NCBI RefSeq assembly: GCF_000262545.1
Contig: NZ_JH660660.1
Location: 37,400 to 101,399, forward strand
Origin: Prevotella bivia DSM 20514
GTDB taxonomy: Bacteria > Bacteroidota > Bacteroidia > Bacteroidales > Bacteroidaceae
Length of the DNA stretch: 64,000 nucleotides
Reading direction: 5' to 3'
A program made the translations under genes and the position numbers. This document shows, piece after piece, positions 36,368 through 44,089 of this stretch. Below the pieces are notes generated by a model. It saw only the letters and a program-made list of their open reading frames with translations, had not been told where the DNA came from and did no database searches. Positions within the stretch are counted from its first letter, which is position 1. Every line of letters starts with the position of its first letter.

Positions 36368-37228
36368 ATGCAAATAAATAAGAATACAGGGCTTGTTTTA
36401 GAAGGTGGTGGGATGCGTGGCGTTTTTACATCGGGCGTTTTAGATGCTTTTATGATGTATGGACAATGGTTTCAGTATATTGTAGCAGTGTCGGCAGGGG
36501 CATGTAATGGCTTATCGTATATGAGTCGCCAACCTTGCCGTGCACGTATATCAAATATAGAAATGCTCAACAAATATAACTATATTGGTTTGCGCCATTT
36601 GATTACTCAAGGCTGTATTTTTGATCCAAAGCTATTGTATGAGAAGTTTCCTTTGGAGCTTATTCCTTTCGATTATACCGAGTATTTTAATAATATCAGT
36701 CGAGGATGTTCCTTCGAATTTGTTACGACGAATTGTTTAACGGGAAAAGCTGAGTATTTGGAAGAAACTGAAGGTAATATACAGAGGGTAAATAAATTAG
36801 CCAGAGCTTCTTCAAGTTTGCCTTTTGTTAGTAAGATTGTTAATATTGATGGTGTTCCAATGCTTGATGGAGGTATTGTCGATTCAATTCCTATAGAACG
36901 TGCTATTGATAAAGGACACGAAACAAATGTTGTGGTATGCACACGAAACAAAGGGTGGCGCAACAGTGGTCGTGATATAAAAATCCCACCTTTCCTTTAT
37001 CGCAATTATCCTAATTTACGTAAAGTATTAAGTCGGCGAATAGCTGTTTATAATGCTCAACTTAAACTAGTGGATCAGCTTGAAGCAGCAGGCAAAATTA
37101 TAGTCATTCGCCCTGAGCATCCTGTAGAAGTGAGTAGAATGGAAAAAGATACTGCAAAATTGGAAGCTTTGTATAATGAAGGATTTCAACTAGGTGAATT
37201 TTTTGTTAAGCAAAACAGAATAGGATAA
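36368..37228 (+). CDS. patatin-like phospholipase
   Basis: A 286-aa cytoplasmic protein of the patatin family. The oxyanion-hole motif is LEGGGMRGVF (11-20), the serine lies in VAVSAGACNG (Ser42; the first Gly of GxSxG is Ala here), and the catalytic Asp is in LDGGIVDSIP. The Ser-Asp dyad is intact. It resembles the short YjjU-type patatins without an outer-membrane domain. Probably a lipid acyl hydrolase; substrate unknown. Divergent from the M24B gene. Confidence 0.88.
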   Translation: MQINKNTGLVLEGGGMRGVFTSGVLDAFMMYGQWFQYIVAVSAGACNGLSYMSRQPCRARISNIEMLNKYNYIGLRHLITQGCIFDPKLLYEKFPLELIPFDYTEYFNNISRGCSFEFVTTNCLTGKAEYLEETEGNIQRVNKLARASSSLPFVSKIVNIDGVPMLDGGIVDSIPIERAIDKGHETNVVVCTRNKGWRNSGRDIKIPPFLYRNYPNLRKVLSRRIAVYNAQLKLVDQLEAAGKIIVIRPEHPVEVSRMEKDTAKLEALYNEGFQLGEFFVKQNRIG

Positions 37229-37276
37229 TTAGGTTGGATATAGGTGTAATTGTCTTTTTATTTTGCTATGTTCTCG

Positions 37277-37336
37277 AAAAGAAATAGCTCTTACTATGGC
37301 AAAGGATTACCTTTTACATTGCAAAGGGATTTTATG
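37277..37336. repeat. decayed 22-bp-period repeat (3 units)
   Basis: Units near 37277 (AAAAGAAATAGCTCT), 37300 (CAAAGGATTACCTTT) and 37322 (CAAAGGGATTTTATG), spaced 23 and 22 bp, resemble the 15-bp units of the arrays at 3426 and 51002. Much weaker than those. The 290-bp gap between the patatin gene and ftsX holds no gene. Confidence 0.4.
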
Positions 37337-37462
37337 CTTTTATGGGTGAAGGATAAATTATAGTACTAGTTGATAGTGTAATAAAGTTACTATAAACCTA
37401 TGCTATAAGGAAAGCTGTTTATTTATAAACTTTTTGAATAGTCTAAATAAAGCATAATTTCT

Positions 37463-37493
37463 TTTGTGATTCCCTGATTTTAAAGTAACTTTG
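37463..37493 (+). promoter_or_regulatory. ftsX operon promoter
   Basis: TTTG (37463-37466), 19 bases, then TAACTTTG (37486-37493). It lies about 28 bp before the ftsX start and would drive the run from ftsX to folK. Confidence 0.75.
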
Positions 37494-37521
37494 TGGAAAT
37501 TTTGGTGTATTATACCCTTTG

Positions 37522-38406
37522 ATGAATATGGTAAAAAAGCGAAATAAAGCCCGCAAACAGCATAGTTTACAAATAGTAACTCTTTGTATTAGCACTGCTA
37601 TGGTGTTAATATTAATAGGAATGGTGGTTCTTACAGTGTTTACTAGTAGGAACTTGAGTTCTTTTGTGAAAGAAAATCTAAGTATTACGATGATCTTACA
37701 GCCTGATATGGACGAGCAAGAAGCTGCTACTTTATATCAGCAAGTAAAATCAGAATGTTTTGTGAATGTTGCTAATTATACAAGCAAAGAACAAGCATTA
37801 GCAGATGGAACAAAAGAGCTTGGTGCTAACCCTGCTGAATTTGCTGGTCAGAACCCTTTTACGGGAGAGATAGAGGTAAACTTGAAAGCTGATTATGCTA
37901 ATAACGATTCTATTGCTTGGATTGCAAAAGATTTAAAATCGCATCGTGGTGTGAGCGATGTTACTTATCGCCAAGATCTCGTAAAGAGTGTAAATGATAT
38001 GCTAAGCAAGATAGGAATTGTACTAGTAGTGATCGCTATTTTGCTTACTATCGTTTCATTTTCGTTGATCAATAACACTATCCGCTTGAGCGTTTATGCA
38101 CGCCGTTTCTCCATTCATACGATGAAACTCGTTGGTGCATCATGGAATTATATTCGTGCACCTTTCTTGAAACGTGCCGTATTGCAAGGCTTTGTTTCTG
38201 GGTTGATAGCGATTTTGGTTTTGGGTGGTTGTGTATTCTCTTTGTACACATACGAGCCAGAGATCACCACTGTGCTTTCATGGGGAATATTGTTGATAAC
38301 AGCAGTAATTATGCTAGGTTTTGGTATCTTTATTGCAACCTTGTGTTCATGGTTATCAGTCAATCGCTTCTTGCGTATGAAAGCTGGAGATTTGTATAAG
38401 ATTTAA
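37522..38406 (+). CDS. ftsX: cell division protein FtsX-like permease
   Basis: A membrane partner of the FtsE ATPase, coupling division to peptidoglycan hydrolase activation. The protein of about 294 aa has one N-terminal transmembrane helix (about 20-45), a periplasmic domain (about 50-165) and three C-terminal helices, the FtsX layout. ATG 37522 is chosen over TTG 37519; 37528 is also possible. ftsE is not in the window. First gene of a run continuing to folK. Confidence 0.88.
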   Translation: MNMVKKRNKARKQHSLQIVTLCISTAMVLILIGMVVLTVFTSRNLSSFVKENLSITMILQPDMDEQEAATLYQQVKSECFVNVANYTSKEQALADGTKELGANPAEFAGQNPFTGEIEVNLKADYANNDSIAWIAKDLKSHRGVSDVTYRQDLVKSVNDMLSKIGIVLVVIAILLTIVSFSLINNTIRLSVYARRFSIHTMKLVGASWNYIRAPFLKRAVLQGFVSGLIAILVLGGCVFSLYTYEPEITTVLSWGILLITAVIMLGFGIFIATLCSWLSVNRFLRMKAGDLYKI

Positions 38407-38432
38407 GAAAACATATTCAGATATTTTTTAAT

Positions 38433-38669
38433 ATGGATAAGCAGAACTTGGCTTTTAGTAAAGCTAATTTTATCTTGATGGCAATAGGAATAGCTATTGT
38501 CATCCTAGGGTTTATATTAATGAGTGGAAGCAGCTCTAATGAGCATTTCTTTAATACTGACATATTTAGCTTCCGTCGCATTACATTAGCTCCTATTGTA
38601 ACCTTTATAGGTTTTGTGTCTATTATTGGAGCTATTATTTATAAACCTAAAGGCAACACAGAGGAATAA
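38433..38669 (+). CDS. DUF3098 small membrane protein
   Basis: A 78-aa protein with two predicted transmembrane helices (about 12-32 and 50-70) and the loop GSSSNEHFFNTDIFSFRRI. It matches DUF3098, which is usually found between ftsX and uppP in Bacteroidetes. Its stop shares one base with the uppP start (TAATG), so translation is coupled. Function unknown; the context suggests the cell envelope. Confidence 0.85.
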   Translation: MDKQNLAFSKANFILMAIGIAIVILGFILMSGSSSNEHFFNTDIFSFRRITLAPIVTFIGFVSIIGAIIYKPKGNTEE

Positions 38670-39526
38670 TGACTTTAATTCAAACGATTATCATTGCCAT
38701 TGTCGAGGGGTTGACGGAGTTCTTGCCAGTATCATCGACAGGACATATGATTATTACTCAAAATCTTTTAGGTGTAAAGCAAGGCGATCCGTTTGTGCAT
38801 GCTTTTACCTTCATTATCCAGTTTGGGGCTATCCTTTCTGTGGTATGTTTGTATTGGAAGAAGTTCTTTAGTTTTAAGCATGTACCATCTTATGAGGAGG
38901 ATGATGGTAAAACCCCTTTTATGCGTTTTATCAACTTTTATTGGTTGCTTTTTATAGGCTGTTTACCAGCAGGTATTGTTGGCTTAGTTGCTAAGAAAAG
39001 CGGCTTACTCGATTGGTTGCTCGACTCGGTGTCTGTAGTTGCTATAACCTTGGTATTAGGTGGTTTCTTTATGCTTTTCTGCGATAAAATTTTCAATAAA
39101 GGACGAGAAGAAAATAAAGTTACTGTAAGGCGAGCTTTGCGTATTGGCTTGTTTCAGTGTCTTTCGGTTATTCCTGGTATGAGTCGATCTATGTCTACGA
39201 TTGTAGGTGGTATGGCAAATGGTTTGACGCGTAAGCGTGCTGCTGAGTTTTCATTCTTTGTAGCAGTGCCTTTAATGGCTGCAGCTACTGTACTCGACTT
39301 ATTCGATTTAATGAAAGAGGGTACAGGTTGGGTTACTACTCACAACCTTACAGTTTTAGGACTTGGCTGTGTTGTTGCCTTTGTCGTGGCATTATTGGCA
39401 ATGAAATGGTTTGTTAGTTTCCTTACAAAATATGGTTTCCGTATGTTCGGTTGGTATCGTATTATTGTTGGTGGCATCATTTTAGCATTATTGGCAATGG
39501 GTGTTGATTTGAATATGGTCGGTTAA
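38669..39526 (+). CDS. uppP: undecaprenyl-diphosphate phosphatase
   Basis: Removes a phosphate from undecaprenyl diphosphate to recycle the carrier lipid for peptidoglycan and O-antigen synthesis; also gives bacitracin tolerance. The 285-aa polytopic protein has EGLTEFLPVSSTGHM (the first catalytic motif, near 14-28) and VIPGMSRS (the second). Overlaps DUF3098 by one base. Confidence 0.95.
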   Translation: MTLIQTIIIAIVEGLTEFLPVSSTGHMIITQNLLGVKQGDPFVHAFTFIIQFGAILSVVCLYWKKFFSFKHVPSYEEDDGKTPFMRFINFYWLLFIGCLPAGIVGLVAKKSGLLDWLLDSVSVVAITLVLGGFFMLFCDKIFNKGREENKVTVRRALRIGLFQCLSVIPGMSRSMSTIVGGMANGLTRKRAAEFSFFVAVPLMAAATVLDLFDLMKEGTGWVTTHNLTVLGLGCVVAFVVALLAMKWFVSFLTKYGFRMFGWYRIIVGGIILALLAMGVDLNMVG

Positions 39527-39556
39527 ACGATTTTTTGCTCTACCTTAATTATATAT

Positions 39557-40264
39557 ATGAATTTTAGAGAAGGAGTAATTATTCCGATAGATAAGCCTTA
39601 TGGCATTACCAGCTTTAAGGCATTGGCTCATGTGCGTTATCTTTGCACACAAGCTAATGGCGGTAAGGTGAAGATAGGTCATGCAGGCACACTCGATCCG
39701 CTAGCAACAGGTGTATTAATCCTTGCTACGGGTAAGAAAACAAAGCTCATTGAAACGCTTCAGGCGCATACAAAGGAATATGTAGCAACCTTGCAGTTAG
39801 GAGCTACTACCCCTAGCTATGATATGGAACATGAGGAGAACGAAACTTTTCCAATTGAGCATATTACAGGGGACTTGATAAAAAATACGTTACAAACCTT
39901 TGTGGGAGAAATACAGCAAGTGCCACCTACTTATAGTGCAGTGAAAGTGGACGGTCAGCGAGCTTATTCTTTGCGGCGTGATGGTCAAGATGTGCAGTTG
40001 AAGCCAAAAACAGTTCAAATAGATGAGATAGAACTCATTACCTTTGATCAAGATAAAATGCAGATTACCATTCGTGTGGTCTGTGGAAAAGGAACCTATA
40101 TTCGTGCATTGGCAAGAGACTTTGGAAGAGCTATTAATAGCGGGGCTTATCTTACTGCTTTGCGACGAACACGAGTAGGCGAAATAAAAGTAGACGATTG
40201 TGTTAACTATGATAAATTTGAAGCATGGTTGAACACTCAAACAATAGAAAACGAAGAAAAATAA
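39557..40264 (+). CDS. truB: tRNA pseudouridine(55) synthase
   Basis: Converts U55 of the tRNA T loop to pseudouridine. The 235-aa protein has the catalytic Asp in GHAGTLDPLATGVL (Asp47), YSAVKVDGQRAY, and RVVCGKGTYIRALARDFG. Shorter than Escherichia TruB because the C-terminal PUA domain is missing, as in many Bacteroidetes. Followed 9 bp later by queA. Confidence 0.95.
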   Translation: MNFREGVIIPIDKPYGITSFKALAHVRYLCTQANGGKVKIGHAGTLDPLATGVLILATGKKTKLIETLQAHTKEYVATLQLGATTPSYDMEHEENETFPIEHITGDLIKNTLQTFVGEIQQVPPTYSAVKVDGQRAYSLRRDGQDVQLKPKTVQIDEIELITFDQDKMQITIRVVCGKGTYIRALARDFGRAINSGAYLTALRRTRVGEIKVDDCVNYDKFEAWLNTQTIENEEK

Positions 40265-40273
40265 AATATCGAT

Positions 40274-41458
40274 ATGAAGCTTTCACAATTTAAATTCAAC
40301 TTACCCGAAGAGCAAGTAGCTCTCTATCCACATTCTTCTGAACGTGTGCTAAAGCGCGCAGATGGAAGTGAGCAGAAGTTTACTGTTGTTCGTCGTGATG
40401 AAGGTCGTTTAATGGTAGTTCACCGCAAATCTGGTAAAATAGATATGTTTAAAGGTGATATTACTGACAAACCTAAGGAGGAAGATTACATACGCTTTCG
40501 CGATGTGCTAGATTATTTCGGTGAGGGCGATACCTTTATCTTTAATGACACAAAGGTTTTCCCAGCACGATTGTATGGCACAAAGGAGAAGACTGATGCT
40601 AAGATAGAAGTTTTCCTTTTGCGCGAATTGAATGCTGAAATGCGTTTATGGGATGTTCTTGTAGAGCCTGCTCGTAAAATCCGTATTGGTAATAAACTGT
40701 TCTTTGACGAGTCGGGAACTATGGTGGCAGAGGTGATTGATAATACTACTTCACGTGGTCGTACACTTCGCTTCCTTTACGATTGTGATCATGAAGAATT
40801 TAAGCGTGAACTCTTTGCATTGGGTGAAGCTCCATTGCCACGCTACATAATTGATAATCGTCCTAAGGAAGAAGGAGAAGAATTTGCGCATGCTACAGCG
40901 GATGATTTAGAGAATTTCCAATCGGTATTTGCAAAGAATGAAGGTGCAGTATCAGCTCCTGGTACGAATATCCACTTCTCAGAACACATGATGAAGATGA
41001 TGGAAATAAAAGGCTTGAAAAGTGCTTTTGTTACCTTGCATTGCGGTTTGGGCAGTTTTCACGATATTGAAGTGGAAGACTTGACCAAGCATAAGATGGA
41101 TTCAGAGGAGATGCACATCAATGCAGAGGCTTGTGAAATAGTAAATAAGACAAAGCTAGGAGGTCATAAATTATGTGCTGTTGGGGCTAGTGTCGTTAAA
41201 GCTTGTGAGTCATCTGTAGGCACAGATGGATTGCTAAAAGAGTATGATGGGTGGACTAATAAGTTTATTTTCCCTCCATACAACTTTGGCTTGGCTGATT
41301 CTATGCTTGTAAACTTTTATCATCCATATTCTGTTCTTTTGATGGAAACAGCGGCTTTCGGTGGTTATGATCTTATCATGGAGGCATACGATTTAGCTGT
41401 TAAGAATGGCTATATGTTCGGAAGTTTTGGCGATTCTATGTTAATACTGAACGATTAG
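40274..41458 (+). CDS. queA: S-adenosylmethionine:tRNA ribosyltransferase-isomerase
   Basis: Transfers the ribosyl group of SAM to preQ1 in tRNA to form epoxyqueuosine. The 394-aa protein has SQFKFNLPEEQVALYP, TFIFNDTKVFPARLYG, GAVSAPGTNIHFS (near 225), VTLHCGLGSFHDIEVEDL and TNKFIFPPYNFGLADSMLVNFYHP. It is longer than the common length of about 350. The extra residues are mainly near 28-65 (SEQKFTVVRRDEGR and on), a feature I have seen in Bacteroidetes QueA. Ends 6 bp before folK. Confidence 0.93.
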   Translation: MKLSQFKFNLPEEQVALYPHSSERVLKRADGSEQKFTVVRRDEGRLMVVHRKSGKIDMFKGDITDKPKEEDYIRFRDVLDYFGEGDTFIFNDTKVFPARLYGTKEKTDAKIEVFLLRELNAEMRLWDVLVEPARKIRIGNKLFFDESGTMVAEVIDNTTSRGRTLRFLYDCDHEEFKRELFALGEAPLPRYIIDNRPKEEGEEFAHATADDLENFQSVFAKNEGAVSAPGTNIHFSEHMMKMMEIKGLKSAFVTLHCGLGSFHDIEVEDLTKHKMDSEEMHINAEACEIVNKTKLGGHKLCAVGASVVKACESSVGTDGLLKEYDGWTNKFIFPPYNFGLADSMLVNFYHPYSVLLMETAAFGGYDLIMEAYDLAVKNGYMFGSFGDSMLILND

Positions 41459-41464
41459 AGGACG

Positions 41465-41875
41465 ATGCACACTATTTACCTTGCCCTTGGCACTAATCTT
41501 GGCGATAAGCACGCATTAATGCTTGAGGCAATAGATCAGATAAATAAGAAGATTGGCACAATTTTGTGCCAATCTTCTTTCTATGAAACAGAGCCTTGGG
41601 GGTTTGTAAGCAATAATACTTTCCTTAATGCTTGTGTAAAGGTTGAAACTGAACTTTCTGTATGGAAAGTTTTAAATACCACACAAGCAATTGAAAAGGA
41701 AATGGGGAGAACAAAGAAGTCGGTAGATGGGCATTATTCCGATCGACCAATGGATATTGATATTCTTTTTTATGATGATCTGCATATTAATACTCCACAA
41801 CTTATTATTCCTCATCCCAAGATGCTTGAACGTGAGTTTGTTATGAAGCCACTAAGCGAGATTAGAATAGAATAA
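41465..41875 (+). CDS. folK: 2-amino-4-hydroxy-6-hydroxymethyldihydropteridine diphosphokinase
   Basis: Folate synthesis enzyme that transfers diphosphate from ATP to hydroxymethyl-dihydropterin. The 136-aa protein has LALGTNLGDK, FYETEPWGF, and RPMDIDILFYDD with metal-binding Asp residues, then IPHPKMLEREFV. Shorter than usual (about 160 in Escherichia) but all motifs are present. The coding sequence contains a perfect 16-bp hairpin at 41546-41579. Last gene of the ftsX run. Confidence 0.92.
   Translation: MHTIYLALGTNLGDKHALMLEAIDQINKKIGTILCQSSFYETEPWGFVSNNTFLNACVKVETELSVWKVLNTTQAIEKEMGRTKKSVDGHYSDRPMDIDILFYDDLHINTPQLIIPHPKMLEREFVMKPLSEIRIE
41546..41579 (+). other. perfect hairpin inside folK
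   Basis: Arms 41546-41561 and 41564-41579 are exact reverse complements with only a 2-base centre, within the codons for KKIGTILCQSSF. It is followed by TCTATG, so not a full terminator, but it is unusually strong for coding DNA. Confidence 0.75.
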
Positions 41876-41945
41876 AAGGAGTGTTAATACTAAAGTTAAA
41901 GCAACACTATTTGCTTAAATAAATTTAAATATATCAGATTTTATG

Positions 41946-41986
41946 TATAGTAAACTTGACTTTATGGAAAGTTTACTGTATTTTTG
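41946..41986 (+). promoter_or_regulatory. promoter with overlapping palindromic operator
   Basis: TTG (41956-41958), 20 bases and TATTTTTG (41979-41986) form a promoter. TATAGTAAACT (41946-41956) and AGTTTACTGTA (41970-41980) form an 11-bp inverted repeat with one mismatch that covers both boxes. It precedes a membrane protein plus XRE regulator, so autoregulation by the XRE protein is likely. Confidence 0.7.
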
Positions 41987-42011
41987 TGTTGTGTACTAAA
42001 TAATTAAGCTT

Positions 42012-42497
42012 ATGAAATCTGAATTTCTTTTTCCACATGCGTACAAAAAGTTTGCTTACTGTATGCTTGTTCCTTGTTTTATTCTATTGGTATTAATGAT
42101 GCTTGGTATTGATAGCTTAAATTGGTTAGATGATTCTACTATTAACTTTACTACATTAGCAGTAGGAGTAGGTCCTTTTGGTAATAGCCCTATTATAAGG
42201 CTTAATAATGAAGGCATGTTATTTGAGTTATTGTATATCCTTACGTTAGGTTCACTCTCTATTATTTGTTTTTCAAAAGAGGCAGAAGAAGATGAGTTTA
42301 TGTATAGCTTACGTTTACGTGCCTTGGTTTGGTCTTTTAAAGTATTTACTCTCTTTTTAATTCTAGCTACATGGTTTTGTTTTGGCTTTGTTTATCTCTA
42401 TGTAGTTCTCTTTGCTTTCATATTGTTCCATGTGCTTTTCATTATACGTTTTCAACTATATTTGTATCAAATGAGGAGGAATAGCAATGAAGAATAA
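42012..42497 (+). CDS. membrane protein paired with an XRE regulator
   Basis: A 161-aa protein with four predicted transmembrane helices (about 13-32, 68-86, 107-127, 130-150). The loop after helix 2 is acidic (KEAEEDEFM). I do not recognise the family. Small membrane proteins coupled to a short XRE regulator (as in DUF2975/YozG pairs) are common, and this pair looks analogous. It overlaps the regulator by 11 bp. Confidence 0.7.
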   Translation: MKSEFLFPHAYKKFAYCMLVPCFILLVLMMLGIDSLNWLDDSTINFTTLAVGVGPFGNSPIIRLNNEGMLFELLYILTLGSLSIICFSKEAEEDEFMYSLRLRALVWSFKVFTLFLILATWFCFGFVYLYVVLFAFILFHVLFIIRFQLYLYQMRRNSNEE

Positions 42498-42687
42498 TAT
42501 TCGTGTGCAACGGGCTATTAGGAGAATGACACAAGCACAACTTGCCGAGCTCATAGGTGTGTCTCGACAAACGATAGTAGCAATAGAGAGTGAGAAATAT
42601 GTTCCTTCTACACTACTTAGCCTCAAGATAGCACGTGTGTTTGAGAAGCGTGTAGATGATATTTTCGAACTTGAAGAGGGTGAGTAA
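42487..42687 (+). CDS. small XRE-family HTH regulator
   Basis: A 66-aa protein that is essentially one Cro/C1 helix-turn-helix: VQRAIRRMTQAQLAELIGVS then RQTIVAIESEKYVPSTLLSLKIARVF. It is of the YozG-like single-domain class. It probably binds the palindrome at 41946-41980 and controls this two-gene unit. Its stop is 4 bp from the folA stop on the other strand. Confidence 0.88.
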   Translation: MKNNIRVQRAIRRMTQAQLAELIGVSRQTIVAIESEKYVPSTLLSLKIARVFEKRVDDIFELEEGE

Positions 42688-42691
42688 GGTT

Positions 42692-43180
42692 TTATTTTCT
42701 TCTTTCAAGATTTACAAATCTAAACGCTGGGTGATCGTCTGTAGCTTCGTGTTCTTCGCAGAAAGTTTCTGTATATAGAGTGCGATCGAAGAGCGGAAAG
42801 AAAGTGTCAGCATTCTTTGGAGTAGCTTCAATCTCTGTAAGGCACAACTCATTTGCAATGGTTAATGCCTCTTTATAGACAGAAACACCACCTATTATAT
42901 ATACGTGTTCATCATTATGGCACGATGCAAGAGCTTCCTGAAGTGATGGATAAACATCGCATCCTAGGAAGCTTTTTTCGCTTCTGCTTAGTACGATATT
43001 ACGGCGATTAGGCAAAGCTCCTTTTGGTAATGACTCAAATGTGCGCCGTCCCATAATAATGGTATGCCCAGTTGTTAGCTGTTTGAAGCGTTTTAGATCT
43101 TCTTTGATGAAGTAAATAAGTTTGTTTTGGTAACCAATAGCATTGTTTTGTGCAATGGCTACGATAATAGAAAGGTGCAT
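42692..43180 (-). CDS. folA: dihydrofolate reductase
   Basis: Reduces dihydrofolate to tetrahydrofolate with NADPH; target of trimethoprim. The 162-aa protein has SIIVAIAQNNAIGYQNKLIYFIKEDLKRFK (with the catalytic acidic residue in the KEDL segment), TIIMGRRTFESLP and YIIGGVSVYKEAL. It lies downstream of thyA, separated by a hairpin and repeats at 43186-43268. Confidence 0.95.
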   Translation of the reverse strand: MHLSIIVAIAQNNAIGYQNKLIYFIKEDLKRFKQLTTGHTIIMGRRTFESLPKGALPNRRNIVLSRSEKSFLGCDVYPSLQEALASCHNDEHVYIIGGVSVYKEALTIANELCLTEIEATPKNADTFFPLFDRTLYTETFCEEHEATDDHPAFRFVNLERRK

Positions 43181-43185
43181 AAATA

Positions 43186-43222
43186 AGAGTTGAGAGTTGA
43201 GAATTGAGAGTTGAGAATTGAG
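43186..43222. repeat. short tandem repeat (GAGAGTT/GAGAATT heptads)
   Basis: About five copies of a 7-base unit alternating GAGAGTT and GAGAATT run directly upstream of folA. A related stretch, GTTGAGAGTTGGGAGTTGAG, is at 47425-47444. Confidence 0.7.
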
Positions 43223-43268
43223 CCTCTTTATATTAGCTTTTAAACTTAAATAGGCTCAATTCTCAACT
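43209..43268 (-). terminator. hairpin after thyA
   Basis: AGTTGAGAATTGAGCCT (43209-43225) is an exact reverse complement of 43252-43268, with a 26-nt loop. The near arm is part of the heptad repeat. It could end or attenuate the thyA transcript before folA. Confidence 0.6.
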
Positions 43269-43273
43269 TTGAA

Positions 43274-44068
43274 TTATACAGCAACAATACCTGAAATATG
43301 TGGATAAGGGGCGTAATCCTCTAGTTGGAAATCTTCATAGTTGAAGCTAAAGAGATCTTTAACATCAGGATTAATGTTCATTTTTGGTAGAGGACGAGGA
43401 GTGCGTGTAAGTTGAAGCTCTACTTGTTCAAGGTGATTTAGATATAAGTGGGTATCCCCCGTTGTATGGATAAATTCACCAGCCTCTAGTCCTGTTACCT
43501 GTGCCATCATCTGAAGAAGGAGGGCATAAGATGCAATGTTGAAAGGAACTCCTAAGAACGTATCGGCAGAACGTTGATAGAGTTGTAGAGATAGTTTACC
43601 ACTTGCTACATAAAACTGGAAAAGGCAGTGGCAAGGTGGGAGAGCCATATTTTCTACTTCAGCAGGGTTCCATGCAGAGACAAGCATACGGCGTGAGTCT
43701 GGTGTATTTTTGATTTGCTCTAAAACATTCTTTATTTGATCGATAGCCCCACCTTTATAATCTGGCCACGAACGCCATTGATGACCATAAATAGGACCTA
43801 AATCGCCATTTTCATCTGCCCATTCATTCCATATTCGTACACCATGCTCTTGAAGATACTTTACATTGGTATCACCATTAAGAAACCACAATAATTCGTA
43901 AATGATACTCTTTAAATGGAGTTTCTTTGTAGTGAGCAAAGGAAACCCATCAGCCATATTAAAGCGCATTTGATGCCCAAACACAGAAAGCGTTCCTGTA
44001 CCTGTTCTATCTTCTTTTTTCACACCTTCTGTAGTGATGCGGCGTAGCAAGTCTAAGTATTGTTTCAT
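43274..44068 (-). CDS. thyA: thymidylate synthase
   Basis: Methylates dUMP to dTMP using methylene-tetrahydrofolate, producing dihydrofolate for FolA. The 264-aa protein has the catalytic Cys in [14 protein letters not shown] (Cys146), [12 protein letters not shown] near the N-terminus, and the C-terminal PHISGIVAV (usually APVAV or similar). Starts 21 bp after the rRNA methyltransferase gene. Confidence 0.96.
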   Translation of the reverse strand: MKQYLDLLRRITTEGVKKEDRTGTGTLSVFGHQMRFNMADGFPLLTTKKLHLKSIIYELLWFLNGDTNVKYLQEHGVRIWNEWADENGDLGPIYGHQWRSWPDYKGGAIDQIKNVLEQIKNTPDSRRMLVSAWNPAEVENMALPPCHCLFQFYVASGKLSLQLYQRSADTFLGVPFNIASYALLLQMMAQVTGLEAGEFIHTTGDTHLYLNHLEQVELQLTRTPRPLPKMNINPDVKDLFSFNYEDFQLEDYAPYPHISGIVAV

Positions 44069-44089
44069 TATTTTATTTTTACTTGTATC

